From contig NZ_JAUSNR010000023.1 in the NCBI RefSeq assembly GCF_030656345.1, positions 186,001 to 250,000 on the forward strand: 64,000 nt of DNA, read 5' to 3'. The position numbers and the translations under genes are program-made. Below are positions 35,787 to 43,579 of this stretch, one piece after another (positions within the stretch are counted from its first letter, which is position 1; the number at the start of each line of letters is the position of its first letter). The notes below the pieces were generated by a model. That model ran no database searches. It worked only from the letters and a program-made list of their open reading frames with translations, and was not told the origin of the DNA. This DNA comes from Pseudotabrizicola sp. (GTDB taxonomy: Bacteria > Pseudomonadota > Alphaproteobacteria > Rhodobacterales > Rhodobacteraceae).

Positions 35787-35897
35787 CGATTTTGCCTTGC
35801 ATGGTCTGAGTCAGTCGCCTTGGATCGGCACTCGGGCCGCGCTGGTCACGGACAAAGTGAGTTGCAGTATGCCCGCGTGTTCCCGTATCGTTCCGGG

Positions 35898-36230
35898 ATG
35901 TCTCGCCGCAGCTCCCCTCAGCGCATCACTGATGAACAGGCCTTTCCGGTGCGGGTGATCCTGCGCGAGTTGCCTGGTGGGTTCGCTGCCGCGCTGGGAC
36001 CGGGCCGCGATCCGCACAGATGGATGCAGGAGAACATCGGGCCGGGAGAGATGGCGCTGTACGGCTGGCACACGGTGTATTGCCCAGACGGATTCGCGCT
36101 GTTTGCCAGATCCTGCGGTGATGCCGCGAAGTTCCTTGCTGCCTTTCCGGAATTCGAGATCGCCGATGGAACGGTGATGGAGATCTACAACTCTCCCTAC
36201 GTGACAAGGGGCCGTCGCAACCGCCGTTGA
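35898..36230 (+). CDS. Hypothetical protein at the prophage left end
   Basis: A 110-residue protein (MSRRSSPQRITDEQAFP at the start) with a basic C-terminus. No family recognised; no signal or membrane segment. The open frame reaches 35637 but runs through the repeats, so ATG 35898 is chosen. It is plus-strand and ends 24 bp before the convergent secreted-protein gene, in the accessory zone between left end and repressor. Confidence 0.6.
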   Translation: MSRRSSPQRITDEQAFPVRVILRELPGGFAAALGPGRDPHRWMQENIGPGEMALYGWHTVYCPDGFALFARSCGDAAKFLAAFPEFEIADGTVMEIYNSPYVTRGRRNRR

Positions 36231-36253
36231 ACGGTGGGCAGGCTGCCGTGCGC

Positions 36254-36775
36254 TCAGTTGTCTGGAAGCCCGTTTTGCAGAAAGGATTCGACGCAAAGAA
36301 TATTGGTAAGTGCTGCAACATGGTCATCGGTCAGCAGTTCAGAACAAGCTGCGTAGACCGCAGTTCGGACCTGTCGCCTGTTTTCTTCTTCCCGCAGGGT
36401 GCCTGCAGCAATCAGGTCTCTCCCATTCTTCTGAAAAAAGTCGGCCGCTGCCTTTCTGGCTTCGTCCCGAGCAGCTGTCGCAGCCTTTTCTTCGAGAATG
36501 GTAGCCGATTCCACAAAGCGACCGGTGGGGTGGTGATACTCCCATTCGGTGTTGAACCCCGCTGTCAGACAGGATGCTGCCGAGAGGATCGCCTGCGTGT
36601 TGAAGACTGAGCGCCATTCCAGGATGCTGGCCGCATACCCATCAAAGGCAACGCGATCACCGATCTCGATCGCTTTATGGCAGTTGGTTGCGGTGTCATT
36701 ATAGGTGTCAGCGATGCCAGATGTCGGTGCACTGACTGCAAGTGCAGACAGGATGATATACTTAAGAAAATGCAT
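36254..36775 (-). CDS. Secreted protein in the lysogeny operon (candidate lysogenic-conversion gene)
   Basis: A 173-residue protein with a signal peptide (FLKYIILSALAVSAPTSGIA). The mature part contains four cysteines (NCHKAI, ASCLTAG, AACSELL, ILCVESF), so disulfides in the periplasm are likely, and it is mostly helical. It follows the repressor gene on the same strand by 24 bp, so it should be expressed in the lysogen. GC content is lower than in host genes. A role in superinfection exclusion or host surface change is inference. Confidence 0.65.
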   Translation of the reverse strand: MHFLKYIILSALAVSAPTSGIADTYNDTATNCHKAIEIGDRVAFDGYAASILEWRSVFNTQAILSAASCLTAGFNTEWEYHHPTGRFVESATILEEKAATAARDEARKAAADFFQKNGRDLIAAGTLREEENRRQVRTAVYAACSELLTDDHVAALTNILCVESFLQNGLPDN

Positions 36776-36799
36776 GCCTGGGGCTCCTGTTCTTTCGCT

Positions 36800-37459
36800 T
36801 CATTGGTGGGGCATGAAGCCCAGCCAGGCAACCTTGCCTGCTGGCCGAACATCGCTTGCACTCCAGTTGCGGATCAGGCGCGGCGCAGTTTCACGATTCG
36901 CGCTTTCGATAATCAGGTCTGCGCCGTCGAATGAGACGGAGGCAACAGAAACTCCAGCGGGCTCCTTCAAAGCCCAAAGAGCAAAGCCCCGGCGAGGGGC
37001 TGACGTGTCGATCATGGCAAGGGTTCTGGCGGCATCGAACCCGGTTATGCTGACCATGGTTGGGGCCACCGCGACGAGGTTGTCGAGGATCAGGCCGTTC
37101 GAGCTTAGCCAGCTGTCCAGGAAAGCAACAGGTGCGGATCCAGAGCCAATTTTGGGTTCAAACCAAGGAATTGGCGAGAAACCAGCCCGCATGGGATTTT
37201 TGCTGGAAAAATCATCCACGGGCGTTCCCTCATTCATTGCGCCGGGCTTTTGTCGGTAAGGGCCGAAATAGAGTTCCCATCCGAGTGCGGCCGCCATTGC
37301 CTCCAACCTGTCGATCGCCGGTGAGGAACCCTTCTTGAGGCTTTGAATGGCGGTGTTGTCCGCCTTTCCAAAAGCGCGCAGACCCAGCTGCGCCTGAGAC
37401 ATGCCCAGTTCGGCAAGACGATTTTCGATGAGAGAAAGGAGCTGGGCTGGAGCATACAT
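36800..37459 (-). CDS. Phage repressor, N-terminal HTH and degenerate S24-like C-terminal domain
   Basis: A 219-residue repressor. The HTH covers residues about 5-62 (RLAELGMSQAQLGLRAFGKA and SLKKGSSPAIDRLEAMAAAL). The C-terminal part follows the LexA/CI layout (VAVAPTMVSI, then AMIDTSAPRRGFALWAL, then GKVAWLG). The catalytic Ser position of the GDSM motif is Thr134 and the Lys position near 172 is not Lys, so self-cleavage is unlikely. It is divergent from the early operon across two operators. Induction by SOS-type cleavage is therefore doubtful. Confidence 0.85.
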   Translation of the reverse strand: MYAPAQLLSLIENRLAELGMSQAQLGLRAFGKADNTAIQSLKKGSSPAIDRLEAMAAALGWELYFGPYRQKPGAMNEGTPVDDFSSKNPMRAGFSPIPWFEPKIGSGSAPVAFLDSWLSSNGLILDNLVAVAPTMVSITGFDAARTLAMIDTSAPRRGFALWALKEPAGVSVASVSFDGADLIIESANRETAPRLIRNWSASDVRPAGKVAWLGFMPHQ

Positions 37460-37461
37460 GA

Positions 37462-37473
37462 TGTAAATTTACA
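37462..37473. promoter_or_regulatory. Perfect palindrome before the repressor gene
   Basis: TGTAAATTTACA lies 3 bp upstream of the repressor start. Its TAAATT may act as the -10 of the repressor promoter, which would make that mRNA nearly leaderless, or the palindrome may be an operator. Confidence 0.5.
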
Positions 37474-37525
37474 CTGTTTAGCCAGCGTCGCACAAGGCGG
37501 GCACTCAAGCAACAAACTGTGTCCA

Positions 37526-37572
37526 AAATGATGGAAATAACCATTGACTAAATGATGGAAATATCCATTAAT
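37526..37572 (+). promoter_or_regulatory. Early promoter with two repeated operators
   Basis: AAATGATGGAAATAACCATT (37526-37545) and the same sequence with one change (37550-37569) are spaced by 24 bp. Each has ATGGA-AATA-TCCAT-like symmetry. TTGACT (37544-37549) and ATTAAT (37567-37572) at 17-bp spacing form the early promoter, overlapping both repeats. Binding by the repressor or Ner-like protein would shut it off. Confidence 0.7.
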
Positions 37573-37577
37573 TAGGC

Positions 37578-37907
37578 ATGCAGTACGAACACCTCACACA
37601 GCTTGCTTCGGCCTACGCCGCTTACCTCGACAGGTCGCTTATGACCGTCGCCAAGCGGGTGGGGGTCCACAACAGAACCTTTGTCCTGCTCGGTCAGGGC
37701 AAGGGATGCCACTTCGACACCTTTGTGCAGTCGATGAGTTGGTTCGCGGAGAACTGGCCCGCCGATCTGGAGTGGCCCGAAAATGTGCCGCGCCCCGATC
37801 CACCGAAAGCCAAGCCCGCCCGCAAGGGTTCAGCACCGCTTCCCCAAAATGTTGAAACCGCTGCCCTGCGCCTATCGCAGGCAGGCCTTAGTAAGGAGTG
37901 CCCATGA
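37578..37907 (+). CDS. Ner/Cro-like small DNA-binding protein
   Basis: A 109-residue protein with an N-terminal HTH-like region (MTVAKRVGVHNRTFVLL near residues 22-38) and a proline-rich basic tail. As first gene of the early operon, divergent from the repressor, it occupies the ner position of Mu. The ATG lies only 5 bp after the -10 hexamer, so the transcript is probably leaderless; no ribosome site is present. It overlaps the next gene by 4 bp. Confidence 0.8.
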   Translation: MQYEHLTQLASAYAAYLDRSLMTVAKRVGVHNRTFVLLGQGKGCHFDTFVQSMSWFAENWPADLEWPENVPRPDPPKAKPARKGSAPLPQNVETAALRLSQAGLSKECP

Positions 37908-38041
37908 TGCTGAAAAGGCTGCTTCAGCGCCTTGACGCCTTTGAAGATGACCCCATTGCCCCGGTGCTTGGGGTGATGATCCTTGCCGGTCTGCTGTTTG
38001 CCATCCTGCTGGTGCCGACGCCCGGCGTGGTGACGCAATGA
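37904..38041 (+). CDS. 45-residue single-span membrane protein
   Basis: A short frame coupled by 4-bp overlaps to both neighbours (37904-37907 and 38038-38041) with AAGGAG just upstream. Residues 20-38 form one hydrophobic helix (LGVMILAGLLFAILLV). Such tiny early phage membrane proteins can act in superinfection exclusion or host takeover; the actual role is unknown. Confidence 0.6.
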   Translation: MMLKRLLQRLDAFEDDPIAPVLGVMILAGLLFAILLVPTPGVVTQ

Positions 38042-38304
38042 TCGCCCCCAGCTTGGTCCCCAAGGTCGGGGTGGATGATCTGACGCCTGAAGCATGGATT
38101 GCTGAGGTGGTCGAGCTGTCGGGCCGCATCCGTCAGCTTCGTGAGACCCCCTGCGATATCAGCAGTGTGGCGATCTTCGGGCGGGCGCATGTTGTTGAGT
38201 TTCTGAGCGAAGATCTGGTCGCGTTGATGGGCCATCCCAAGGCGCAGCCATGGCTGGCTGAAATTCAGGCCGGTGTCGGGGTGATGTTCGGGAGGGCCAG
38301 CTGA
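38038..38304 (+). CDS. Early phage hypothetical protein
   Basis: An 88-residue protein, acidic and helical (WIAEVVELSGRIRQLRET), with no recognised domain. It overlaps the upstream and downstream genes by 4 bp and 1 bp, so it is part of the coupled early operon. Confidence 0.65.
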   Translation: MIAPSLVPKVGVDDLTPEAWIAEVVELSGRIRQLRETPCDISSVAIFGRAHVVEFLSEDLVALMGHPKAQPWLAEIQAGVGVMFGRAS

Positions 38305-38540
38305 TGCCCGTTATGATGGGAGTGCCGCAAGCCTGGACGGATGCGATGGGCCATCTGCGGGAGGCCTTGATCGCCCGTGAGCAGATGCGCGACCGGGCCG
38401 CGCCGCAGCCCGCGCGGGATATTGCCACTGTCCGCTACACGCAATCGGTGGACGCTTTGGTCGATGCGCTGGACCGCTGCATGACGCGGCAGCTGCTGGG
38501 GCGGATCACGGGCTGGCTGGCGCGGGAGGGCAACCACTGA
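38304..38540 (+). CDS. Early phage hypothetical protein
   Basis: A 78-residue, arginine-rich, mostly helical protein (VDALVDALDRCMTRQLLGRI). No family recognised. Start and stop share bases with both neighbours. Confidence 0.62.
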   Translation: MPVMMGVPQAWTDAMGHLREALIAREQMRDRAAPQPARDIATVRYTQSVDALVDALDRCMTRQLLGRITGWLAREGNH

Positions 38541-38854
38541 TGGCTTTCATGTTGCCCAAACCCGCACTGGCCAAGTTCACGGTAGAGCCATCGCGCAGCG
38601 GCTATCTGGTCTACACGCCGGATCGTGAGGTTGCGGCCGGGCCGTTCACCGACCGCAACCGCGCCCTGATGGACTGCGATCACCGCCAGCAGGAGGCGGA
38701 TGCAAAGCGCAAGCGCGGCCCGCGTCCCTGCATGTGCTGCACGCAGATCTTTGAAAGTGACGGTCCGCACAACCGGCTTTGCGCCGGGTGTCGGCTGGCG
38801 TCGCATGACACCCAAGCCTTCACCTTCATCAACCCCCGGAGGCGCACGGGATGA
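38540..38854 (+). CDS. Early phage protein with C-terminal zinc-ribbon-like motif
   Basis: A 104-residue protein. The C-terminal half has CMCC and CAGC clusters separated by 14 residues (RPCMCCTQIFESDGPHNRLC, then AGC), a treble-clef or ribbon layout seen in small phage proteins of alphaproteobacteria. Likely binds zinc; the partner is unknown. Confidence 0.7.
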   Translation: MAFMLPKPALAKFTVEPSRSGYLVYTPDREVAAGPFTDRNRALMDCDHRQQEADAKRKRGPRPCMCCTQIFESDGPHNRLCAGCRLASHDTQAFTFINPRRRTG

Positions 38855-39105
38855 GCGGACAGCTCGGCCACATCAAGGCGGCGCGGCTGGACAGCCCCCG
38901 GTTGCAGCGCGTGTTGCAGCTGCTGTCCGACGGCAAGCCCCGCACCACGCGCGAGATCGTGCGCAAGGCGCGGGTTATGGCCGTGAACGCCGCCGTTGCC
39001 GAGCTGCGCCATCACGGCGCGGAGATCACCTGCGTCAAGCAAATGGCCCCCGGCGGGCACGGCTGGCGCTTTTACTACACCATGACGAAGGCCCCAAAAA
39101 CATGA
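38851..39105 (+). CDS. Early phage winged-helix-like protein
   Basis: An 84-residue protein with the pattern of a winged helix: LQRVLQLLSDGKPRTTREIV, then VNAAVAELRHHGAEI and the wing WRFYYTM. Probable DNA-binding or replisome-adaptor role. Coupled by 4-bp overlaps. Confidence 0.65.
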   Translation: MSGQLGHIKAARLDSPRLQRVLQLLSDGKPRTTREIVRKARVMAVNAAVAELRHHGAEITCVKQMAPGGHGWRFYYTMTKAPKT

Positions 39106-39980
39106 AGAACCTGCCGTCGCCAATCCTGACCCGCGTCACGCTATCCGAGATAAGGGCCAGCAACCGTCTGCGCCCGGTTTCGCAGGCTGGGGTCGAGGCC
39201 ATCCTCGCCTCGGTTGCCGAAATCGGACAGATCAAAGACCCAATGCACGTGCGCGCGAAGAAGGACGGCCTGATCCTGCTGGCAGGCGGTCACCGCATGG
39301 CTGCATACATCAGTCTTGGGATTGAAGAGGCTGATGTCTGGCTGTGGTCGGGCATCACCGATGATGTCGCGCGGCTGATTGAGATCGACGATAACCTTGC
39401 GGGCGCAGAGATGAATGCGCTCGACACGGCGGTCTTCCTTGCAGAGCGCAAGAAGGTCTATGAGCGGTTGCATCCGGAGACTGCGGCTGCAGCCTTCAAG
39501 GGCAACCAGCACACCGGCAGTGTGGCGGCGGACACGATGTCCGTCACCAGCTTTGCCCGCGCCACGGCTGAAAAGTTCGGCATGTCGGATCGGCATGTGC
39601 GCCGGTTGATCGAGGCGGGAACCAAGCTGGGGGTCGATTCCGCACGTCTGCGGCAGGCCCCGCGCCCGGTGTCGCTGAAGGATCTGATCGAGATCGCAAA
39701 GATATCAGAGGTCACGGAGCGCTACGCGGTCATCGACGCCCTGATAAATGGACAGGTGAAGTCTGCTGGCGAGGCCCGGCGCGTCTGGACCGCCAAGGAA
39801 GCGGGCCATCAGGTTCCGATCAAAGACCCCGTTGAAGACGGGTTTCAGGCTTTGATGAAGGCTTGGGAACGTGCTCCGATGGCCGCGAAAAAGCGCTTCT
39901 TGCTGGAGCATGAAAAGGACATCTGGGAGGCACAGAACAAAGGCGCGCCACTGGCCAACTGGTCGGAGGCCGCTGAATGA
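39102..39980 (+). CDS. ParB-like nuclease domain protein
   Basis: A 292-residue protein. The N-terminal ParB/Srx-like fold has LRPVSQAGVEAILASVAEIG, LILLAGGHRMAAYI and a following EIDDNLAGAEMNALDTAVFL helix. A central HTH (SFARATAEKFGMSDRHVRRL) follows. ATG 39102 is set by the overlap with the upstream gene; the longer open frame from 38700 is a shadow. ParB-domain proteins directly before the transposase are known in several Mu-like phages. It may modulate transposition-target or replication choice; the exact role is unknown. Confidence 0.88.
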   Translation: MKNLPSPILTRVTLSEIRASNRLRPVSQAGVEAILASVAEIGQIKDPMHVRAKKDGLILLAGGHRMAAYISLGIEEADVWLWSGITDDVARLIEIDDNLAGAEMNALDTAVFLAERKKVYERLHPETAAAAFKGNQHTGSVAADTMSVTSFARATAEKFGMSDRHVRRLIEAGTKLGVDSARLRQAPRPVSLKDLIEIAKISEVTERYAVIDALINGQVKSAGEARRVWTAKEAGHQVPIKDPVEDGFQALMKAWERAPMAAKKRFLLEHEKDIWEAQNKGAPLANWSEAAE

Positions 39981-42148
39981 CAACCCGTCTGACCCCCGCG
40001 CGCGAATGGTGGACCGCCGAAGAGATTGCCGCCGCCGCGCTGCCCGATATGCCCGCCACCCGGCAGGGCGTGGATGCGGTGATCAAGCGCGACTTCTGGC
40101 GCGGCAATCCGGGCCACGCCCGGCGGCGCGAGGGTCGGGGCGGGGGTTGGGAGTACAGCTGGCGTCTGTTCCCCAGCCGGGCACAGCGCAAGCTGCTGTC
40201 GGAAGTCGCAGCCCCCGTGGCGTCGGAGCGCCCGGCGCGGGATGAGGCATGGGCGTGGTTTGATGGGCTGCCGCAGGCGGTCAAGGACAAGGCGCAGGCC
40301 CGGCTGCTGATCATCCAGAAGGTCGAGGCGCTGGAACCTGCCGTGGGCAAGCATATGGCAATCGTCAATGTGGCCCGGCTGGATGGCATCGCCACCCGGA
40401 CCATCTGGAATTGGATGGGCGCAATAGACGGGGTGCGGTCAGAGGACCGGCTGGCCTATCTCGCGCCCCGCCACCGGGCTGCGCCAGAGGGCCAGCGCCG
40501 GGCGGCGGTCAAGGATTGCGATCCGGACTTCTTTGACCAGATCAAGGCCGATTTTCTGCGCAATGAGGCCCCGCCCTTCACCGACTGCTATCGCCGCGCA
40601 TTGCGGGTGGCGAAGGCCAAAGGCTGGGCCACCTTGCCGGAACGCACCATGCGGCGGCGGCTGGATGCGGCGGTATCGACCGCCGTCCAAGTGCTGGCGC
40701 GGCAGGGTGTCGATGCCCTGAAGCGGATGTTTCCGGTGCAGGTGCGCGACAAGACCTGTCTGGGCGCAATGGAGGCGGTGAACGCCGACTTCCACAAGTT
40801 CGACGTCTTCGTCAAATGGCCTGCGCCCAAGGGTGAACCGGAACAGATCATCCGCCCGCAGATGGTGGCGTTTCAGGACATCTATTCCGGGCGCATCCTG
40901 TCATGGCGGCTGGACGTCACACCGAACAGCACGGCCGTGCTGCTTTGCGCCGGGGACATGATCAGCGAATGGGGTATTCCGGAGCATGTGCTTCTGGACA
41001 ACGGGCGCGAGTTTGCGGCCAAGTCGATCACCGGCGGAGCCTCGACCCGGTACCGCTTCAAGGTCCGCGAAGAGGACATTCCCGGCCTGTTCACCGCACT
41101 GGACTGCAAGATCCATTGGGCCACGCCCTATAGCGGTCAGTCAAAGCCGATTGAGCGGGCCTTCCGCGATATGTGTTCATCCATCGCCAAAGACCCGCGC
41201 TTTGCCGGGGCCTATACCGGCAACCGCCCTGATGCGAAGCCGGAAAACTACGGGTCAAAAGCAATCCCGCTGGAAGATTTTCTGACCGTGCTGGCCGAGG
41301 GCATTGAAGAGCACAATACCCGGCAGGGGCGGCGGTCAGAGGTCGCCTTTGGCCGGTCATTCGCCGAGGTCTTCGAGGAAAGCTATGTCGCGCGCCCGAT
41401 CAGGAAGGCAGCCGAGGCGCAGAAGCGCTGGTGGTTGCTGGCGGCTGACCGGCTGCGCACTGACACCAACACAGGCGCTGTCTGGTTTCAGGGGAACGAG
41501 TTCTGGTCGGACTGGATGCAGAAGATCGCCGGACAGCGCGTGGTCATCCGCTTTGACCCTGCCGCGTTCTGGGACGGGGTTCACATCTATTCAGAGGGCA
41601 ATGCCTATCTGGGCCATGCCCCAGTGCGGCAGAAGGTCGGGTTCTTCGACATGGACGAGGCCCGCGCCCACAGCCGTGCACGGGGCGCATGGATCAAGGC
41701 CGAGCGCGCCGCCCTTGAGGCGCAGCGCCGCATGACCGCGGCCGAGGTGGGCCGCAGTCTGGACGAGCTGGCCGAGTCGGCTGAGCTGCCCGCCCCGTCG
41801 CCCGAGGCAAAGGTGGTGCGCCCGACCTTTGGCAAGCGCGGACAGGTCAGGCCGCCGGAAGCGGCGCAAGCTGCACGGCGCGGACAGCCGGTGGAAGACC
41901 GGGCAGAGATTGCAGCCGGACAGGCCGTGATCGTGGCCGATCTGTCCGCCAGGATGTTGCGCGCCCAGCCCTCGGAAGAGGCCCCGCGCGACCGCTATCT
42001 GCGGGCGCTGGATCTGGAAGCCCGCATGGAGCGCGGGCAGGCCGTGACCACCGATCAACAGCGCTGGCTCAGCGTTTACCAGCATACCGCCGAATATCAG
42101 GCGGAGGCGCAGATGCGTCGCGACTTTGGCGACGCCTATCTGGGATGA
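39977..42148 (+). CDS. Mu-like transposase A (DDE recombinase)
   Basis: A 723-residue transposase. The N-terminus (WWTAEEIAAAALPDMPATRQ) is the Mu-type winged-helix domain that binds the enhancer. The catalytic triad is D271 (NADFHKFD), D341 (LLDNGREFAAK) and E393 (SKPIERAFRDM), with spacing close to MuA. The C-terminal 170 residues are charged and probably contact the B protein. It carries out integration and replicative transposition. It overlaps the ParB-like gene by 4 bp. Confidence 0.97.
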   Translation: MTTRLTPAREWWTAEEIAAAALPDMPATRQGVDAVIKRDFWRGNPGHARRREGRGGGWEYSWRLFPSRAQRKLLSEVAAPVASERPARDEAWAWFDGLPQAVKDKAQARLLIIQKVEALEPAVGKHMAIVNVARLDGIATRTIWNWMGAIDGVRSEDRLAYLAPRHRAAPEGQRRAAVKDCDPDFFDQIKADFLRNEAPPFTDCYRRALRVAKAKGWATLPERTMRRRLDAAVSTAVQVLARQGVDALKRMFPVQVRDKTCLGAMEAVNADFHKFDVFVKWPAPKGEPEQIIRPQMVAFQDIYSGRILSWRLDVTPNSTAVLLCAGDMISEWGIPEHVLLDNGREFAAKSITGGASTRYRFKVREEDIPGLFTALDCKIHWATPYSGQSKPIERAFRDMCSSIAKDPRFAGAYTGNRPDAKPENYGSKAIPLEDFLTVLAEGIEEHNTRQGRRSEVAFGRSFAEVFEESYVARPIRKAAEAQKRWWLLAADRLRTDTNTGAVWFQGNEFWSDWMQKIAGQRVVIRFDPAAFWDGVHIYSEGNAYLGHAPVRQKVGFFDMDEARAHSRARGAWIKAERAALEAQRRMTAAEVGRSLDELAESAELPAPSPEAKVVRPTFGKRGQVRPPEAAQAARRGQPVEDRAEIAAGQAVIVADLSARMLRAQPSEEAPRDRYLRALDLEARMERGQAVTTDQQRWLSVYQHTAEYQAEAQMRRDFGDAYLG

Positions 42149-42154
42149 GGAAAA

Positions 42155-42183
42155 CCGCCGGGGGCTGGCAGGCCCACCGGCGG
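42155..42183 (+). other. Hairpin between transposase and B genes
   Basis: CCGCCGG (42155-42161) pairs with CCGGCGG (42177-42183) over 15 nt, followed by CAAAAAC. It may tune expression between A and B; there is no U-tract for full termination. Confidence 0.4.
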
Positions 42184-42209
42184 CAAAAACAGGCTTGAAG
42201 GAGATCAGA

Positions 42210-42995
42210 ATGTCAGAGCAGAAGCCCCTTTACAACAGTGTCGCACCGCTGGCCAATGTCAGCCGGTTGACGACGCTGATCAAGCGGATCGAGAACCGCG
42301 AATATGGCCTGCCCGGCCTAGGCTGTATCTATGGCCGGGCGGGGCGCGGCAAGACCACGGCGGCTGTCTACGCCTGCAACAGCCTGCACGCATGCCACAT
42401 CGAAGCGATGCCGATCGGGGGGGTGAAGGGCCTGCTGACCATGATCGTGGTCGAGCTGGGGATGCGCCCGGCGCGGACCACAGACGGGTTGTTCATGCAG
42501 GCAGCCGAGCAGCTGGGCCGCAGCAACCGCCCCCTGATCATCGACGAGGCCGATCATATCCTGACCGACCGATCCATTGAGATCGTGCGCCGCCTGCATG
42601 ACATCAGCGCCGTGCCGGTGATCCTGATGGGCGAGGAAATGCTGCCACAACGCCTGCAGCGCTGGGAGCGGGTCCACAGCCGCATCCTGTCATGGGTCGG
42701 CATGGAAGAGGCCACGATTGAGGATGTGGGCTATCTGGCAGCCATCTATGCCCGCGACGTGACGCTTGGCCCGGATGTGCGGCAGGCGCTGCTGAAAGCA
42801 TCGCGCGGGTCTTTGCGTAATGTCTCGACCAACCTTGCCAACCTGAAGGAATTCGCGGCGATCCGGGGCCTCAAATCTGTGACCATGACCGAATGGGGCG
42901 ATCAGACGTTCCACACAGGCGAGGCCCCGCAGCCGCGCAATGCGCCGCAGCCGCGCACAATCGCGCAGCCCGCACAGCGCCGGGGTGCTGCATGA
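42210..42995 (+). CDS. MuB-like AAA ATPase (transposition target protein)
   Basis: A 261-residue ATPase. Walker A is IYGRAGRGKTT near residue 42 and Walker B is RPLIIDEADH near 110. The later VPVILMGEEMLPQRL segment has the sensor Asn/Arg-type region of TniB/MuB. It binds target DNA, activates the transposase and gives target immunity. AGGAGA precedes ATG 42210. The C-terminus is a Gln/Pro/Arg repeat (PQPRNAPQPR). Confidence 0.92.
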   Translation: MSEQKPLYNSVAPLANVSRLTTLIKRIENREYGLPGLGCIYGRAGRGKTTAAVYACNSLHACHIEAMPIGGVKGLLTMIVVELGMRPARTTDGLFMQAAEQLGRSNRPLIIDEADHILTDRSIEIVRRLHDISAVPVILMGEEMLPQRLQRWERVHSRILSWVGMEEATIEDVGYLAAIYARDVTLGPDVRQALLKASRGSLRNVSTNLANLKEFAAIRGLKSVTMTEWGDQTFHTGEAPQPRNAPQPRTIAQPAQRRGAA

Positions 42996-43579
42996 GTGCT
43001 CACCGCAAGCCACGGCCCAAGGCCCCGCCGGTCACCGCTGCGAACTTTCTGGCGGTGTCGGAGCTGGCCTGGAACAAGGCTATTGCCATGCACAGTTTCG
43101 GCTATGGCGATATCAGCCATGCTGCCAAAATCTCAATCCAGCAGGCGACGAAGATCGTGCGCGGCTGGATCAAGGAAGGTGCTGTCGACCAGCTGCAGAA
43201 CGGTCAGACCGGGGCGGGCCGCTCGATCTGGCGCTGCAAGGAGGACTTTGTCCGGATCGAACCCCTGCGTAGCCGCACCCCGGAAGAGAACCTGTGGACA
43301 GCAATGCGGCGGCTGAGGTCGTTCACGCCGACTGATCTCTCGGCCCATGCGACCACGGAGACGGTGATCGTCGATGTGAAGATGGCAGCGGAGTATTGCC
43401 GGGCACTGTTGAATACCGACTATCTGGCGGTTGCCCGGCGTGCGGCCCCCGCCATGCAGCGCGAAGCGATCTACCGCCTTGTCGATGTGACCGGGGCGCA
43501 GGCCCCGGTGGTGCGCCGGGTGCGCGCTGTGGTTGACCCCAACACCGGCGAGACCCGTCTGATCGGGGGTGGCGCATGA
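42992..43579 (+). CDS. Early phage HTH protein
   Basis: A 195-residue protein. Residues 20-75 resemble a winged helix (YGDISHAAKISIQQATKIVR, then GWIKEGAVDQL). The second half is helical (VDVKMAAEYCRALLN). Found in this position in related alphaproteobacterial Mu-like phages by general knowledge; function unknown. It overlaps both neighbours by 4 bp. Confidence 0.7.
   Translation: MSAHRKPRPKAPPVTAANFLAVSELAWNKAIAMHSFGYGDISHAAKISIQQATKIVRGWIKEGAVDQLQNGQTGAGRSIWRCKEDFVRIEPLRSRTPEENLWTAMRRLRSFTPTDLSAHATTETVIVDVKMAAEYCRALLNTDYLAVARRAAPAMQREAIYRLVDVTGAQAPVVRRVRAVVDPNTGETRLIGGGA

Noticed and set aside
35637..35897. Upstream extension of the 110-residue prophage protein
   Set aside because: It reads through the three GAACATGCAAA repeats and has no start signal; the conserved-looking part begins at 35898.
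38700..39101. N-terminal extension of the ParB-like gene
   Set aside because: It is out of frame with two real small genes that overlap each other by 4 bp; ParB homology begins only at 39102.
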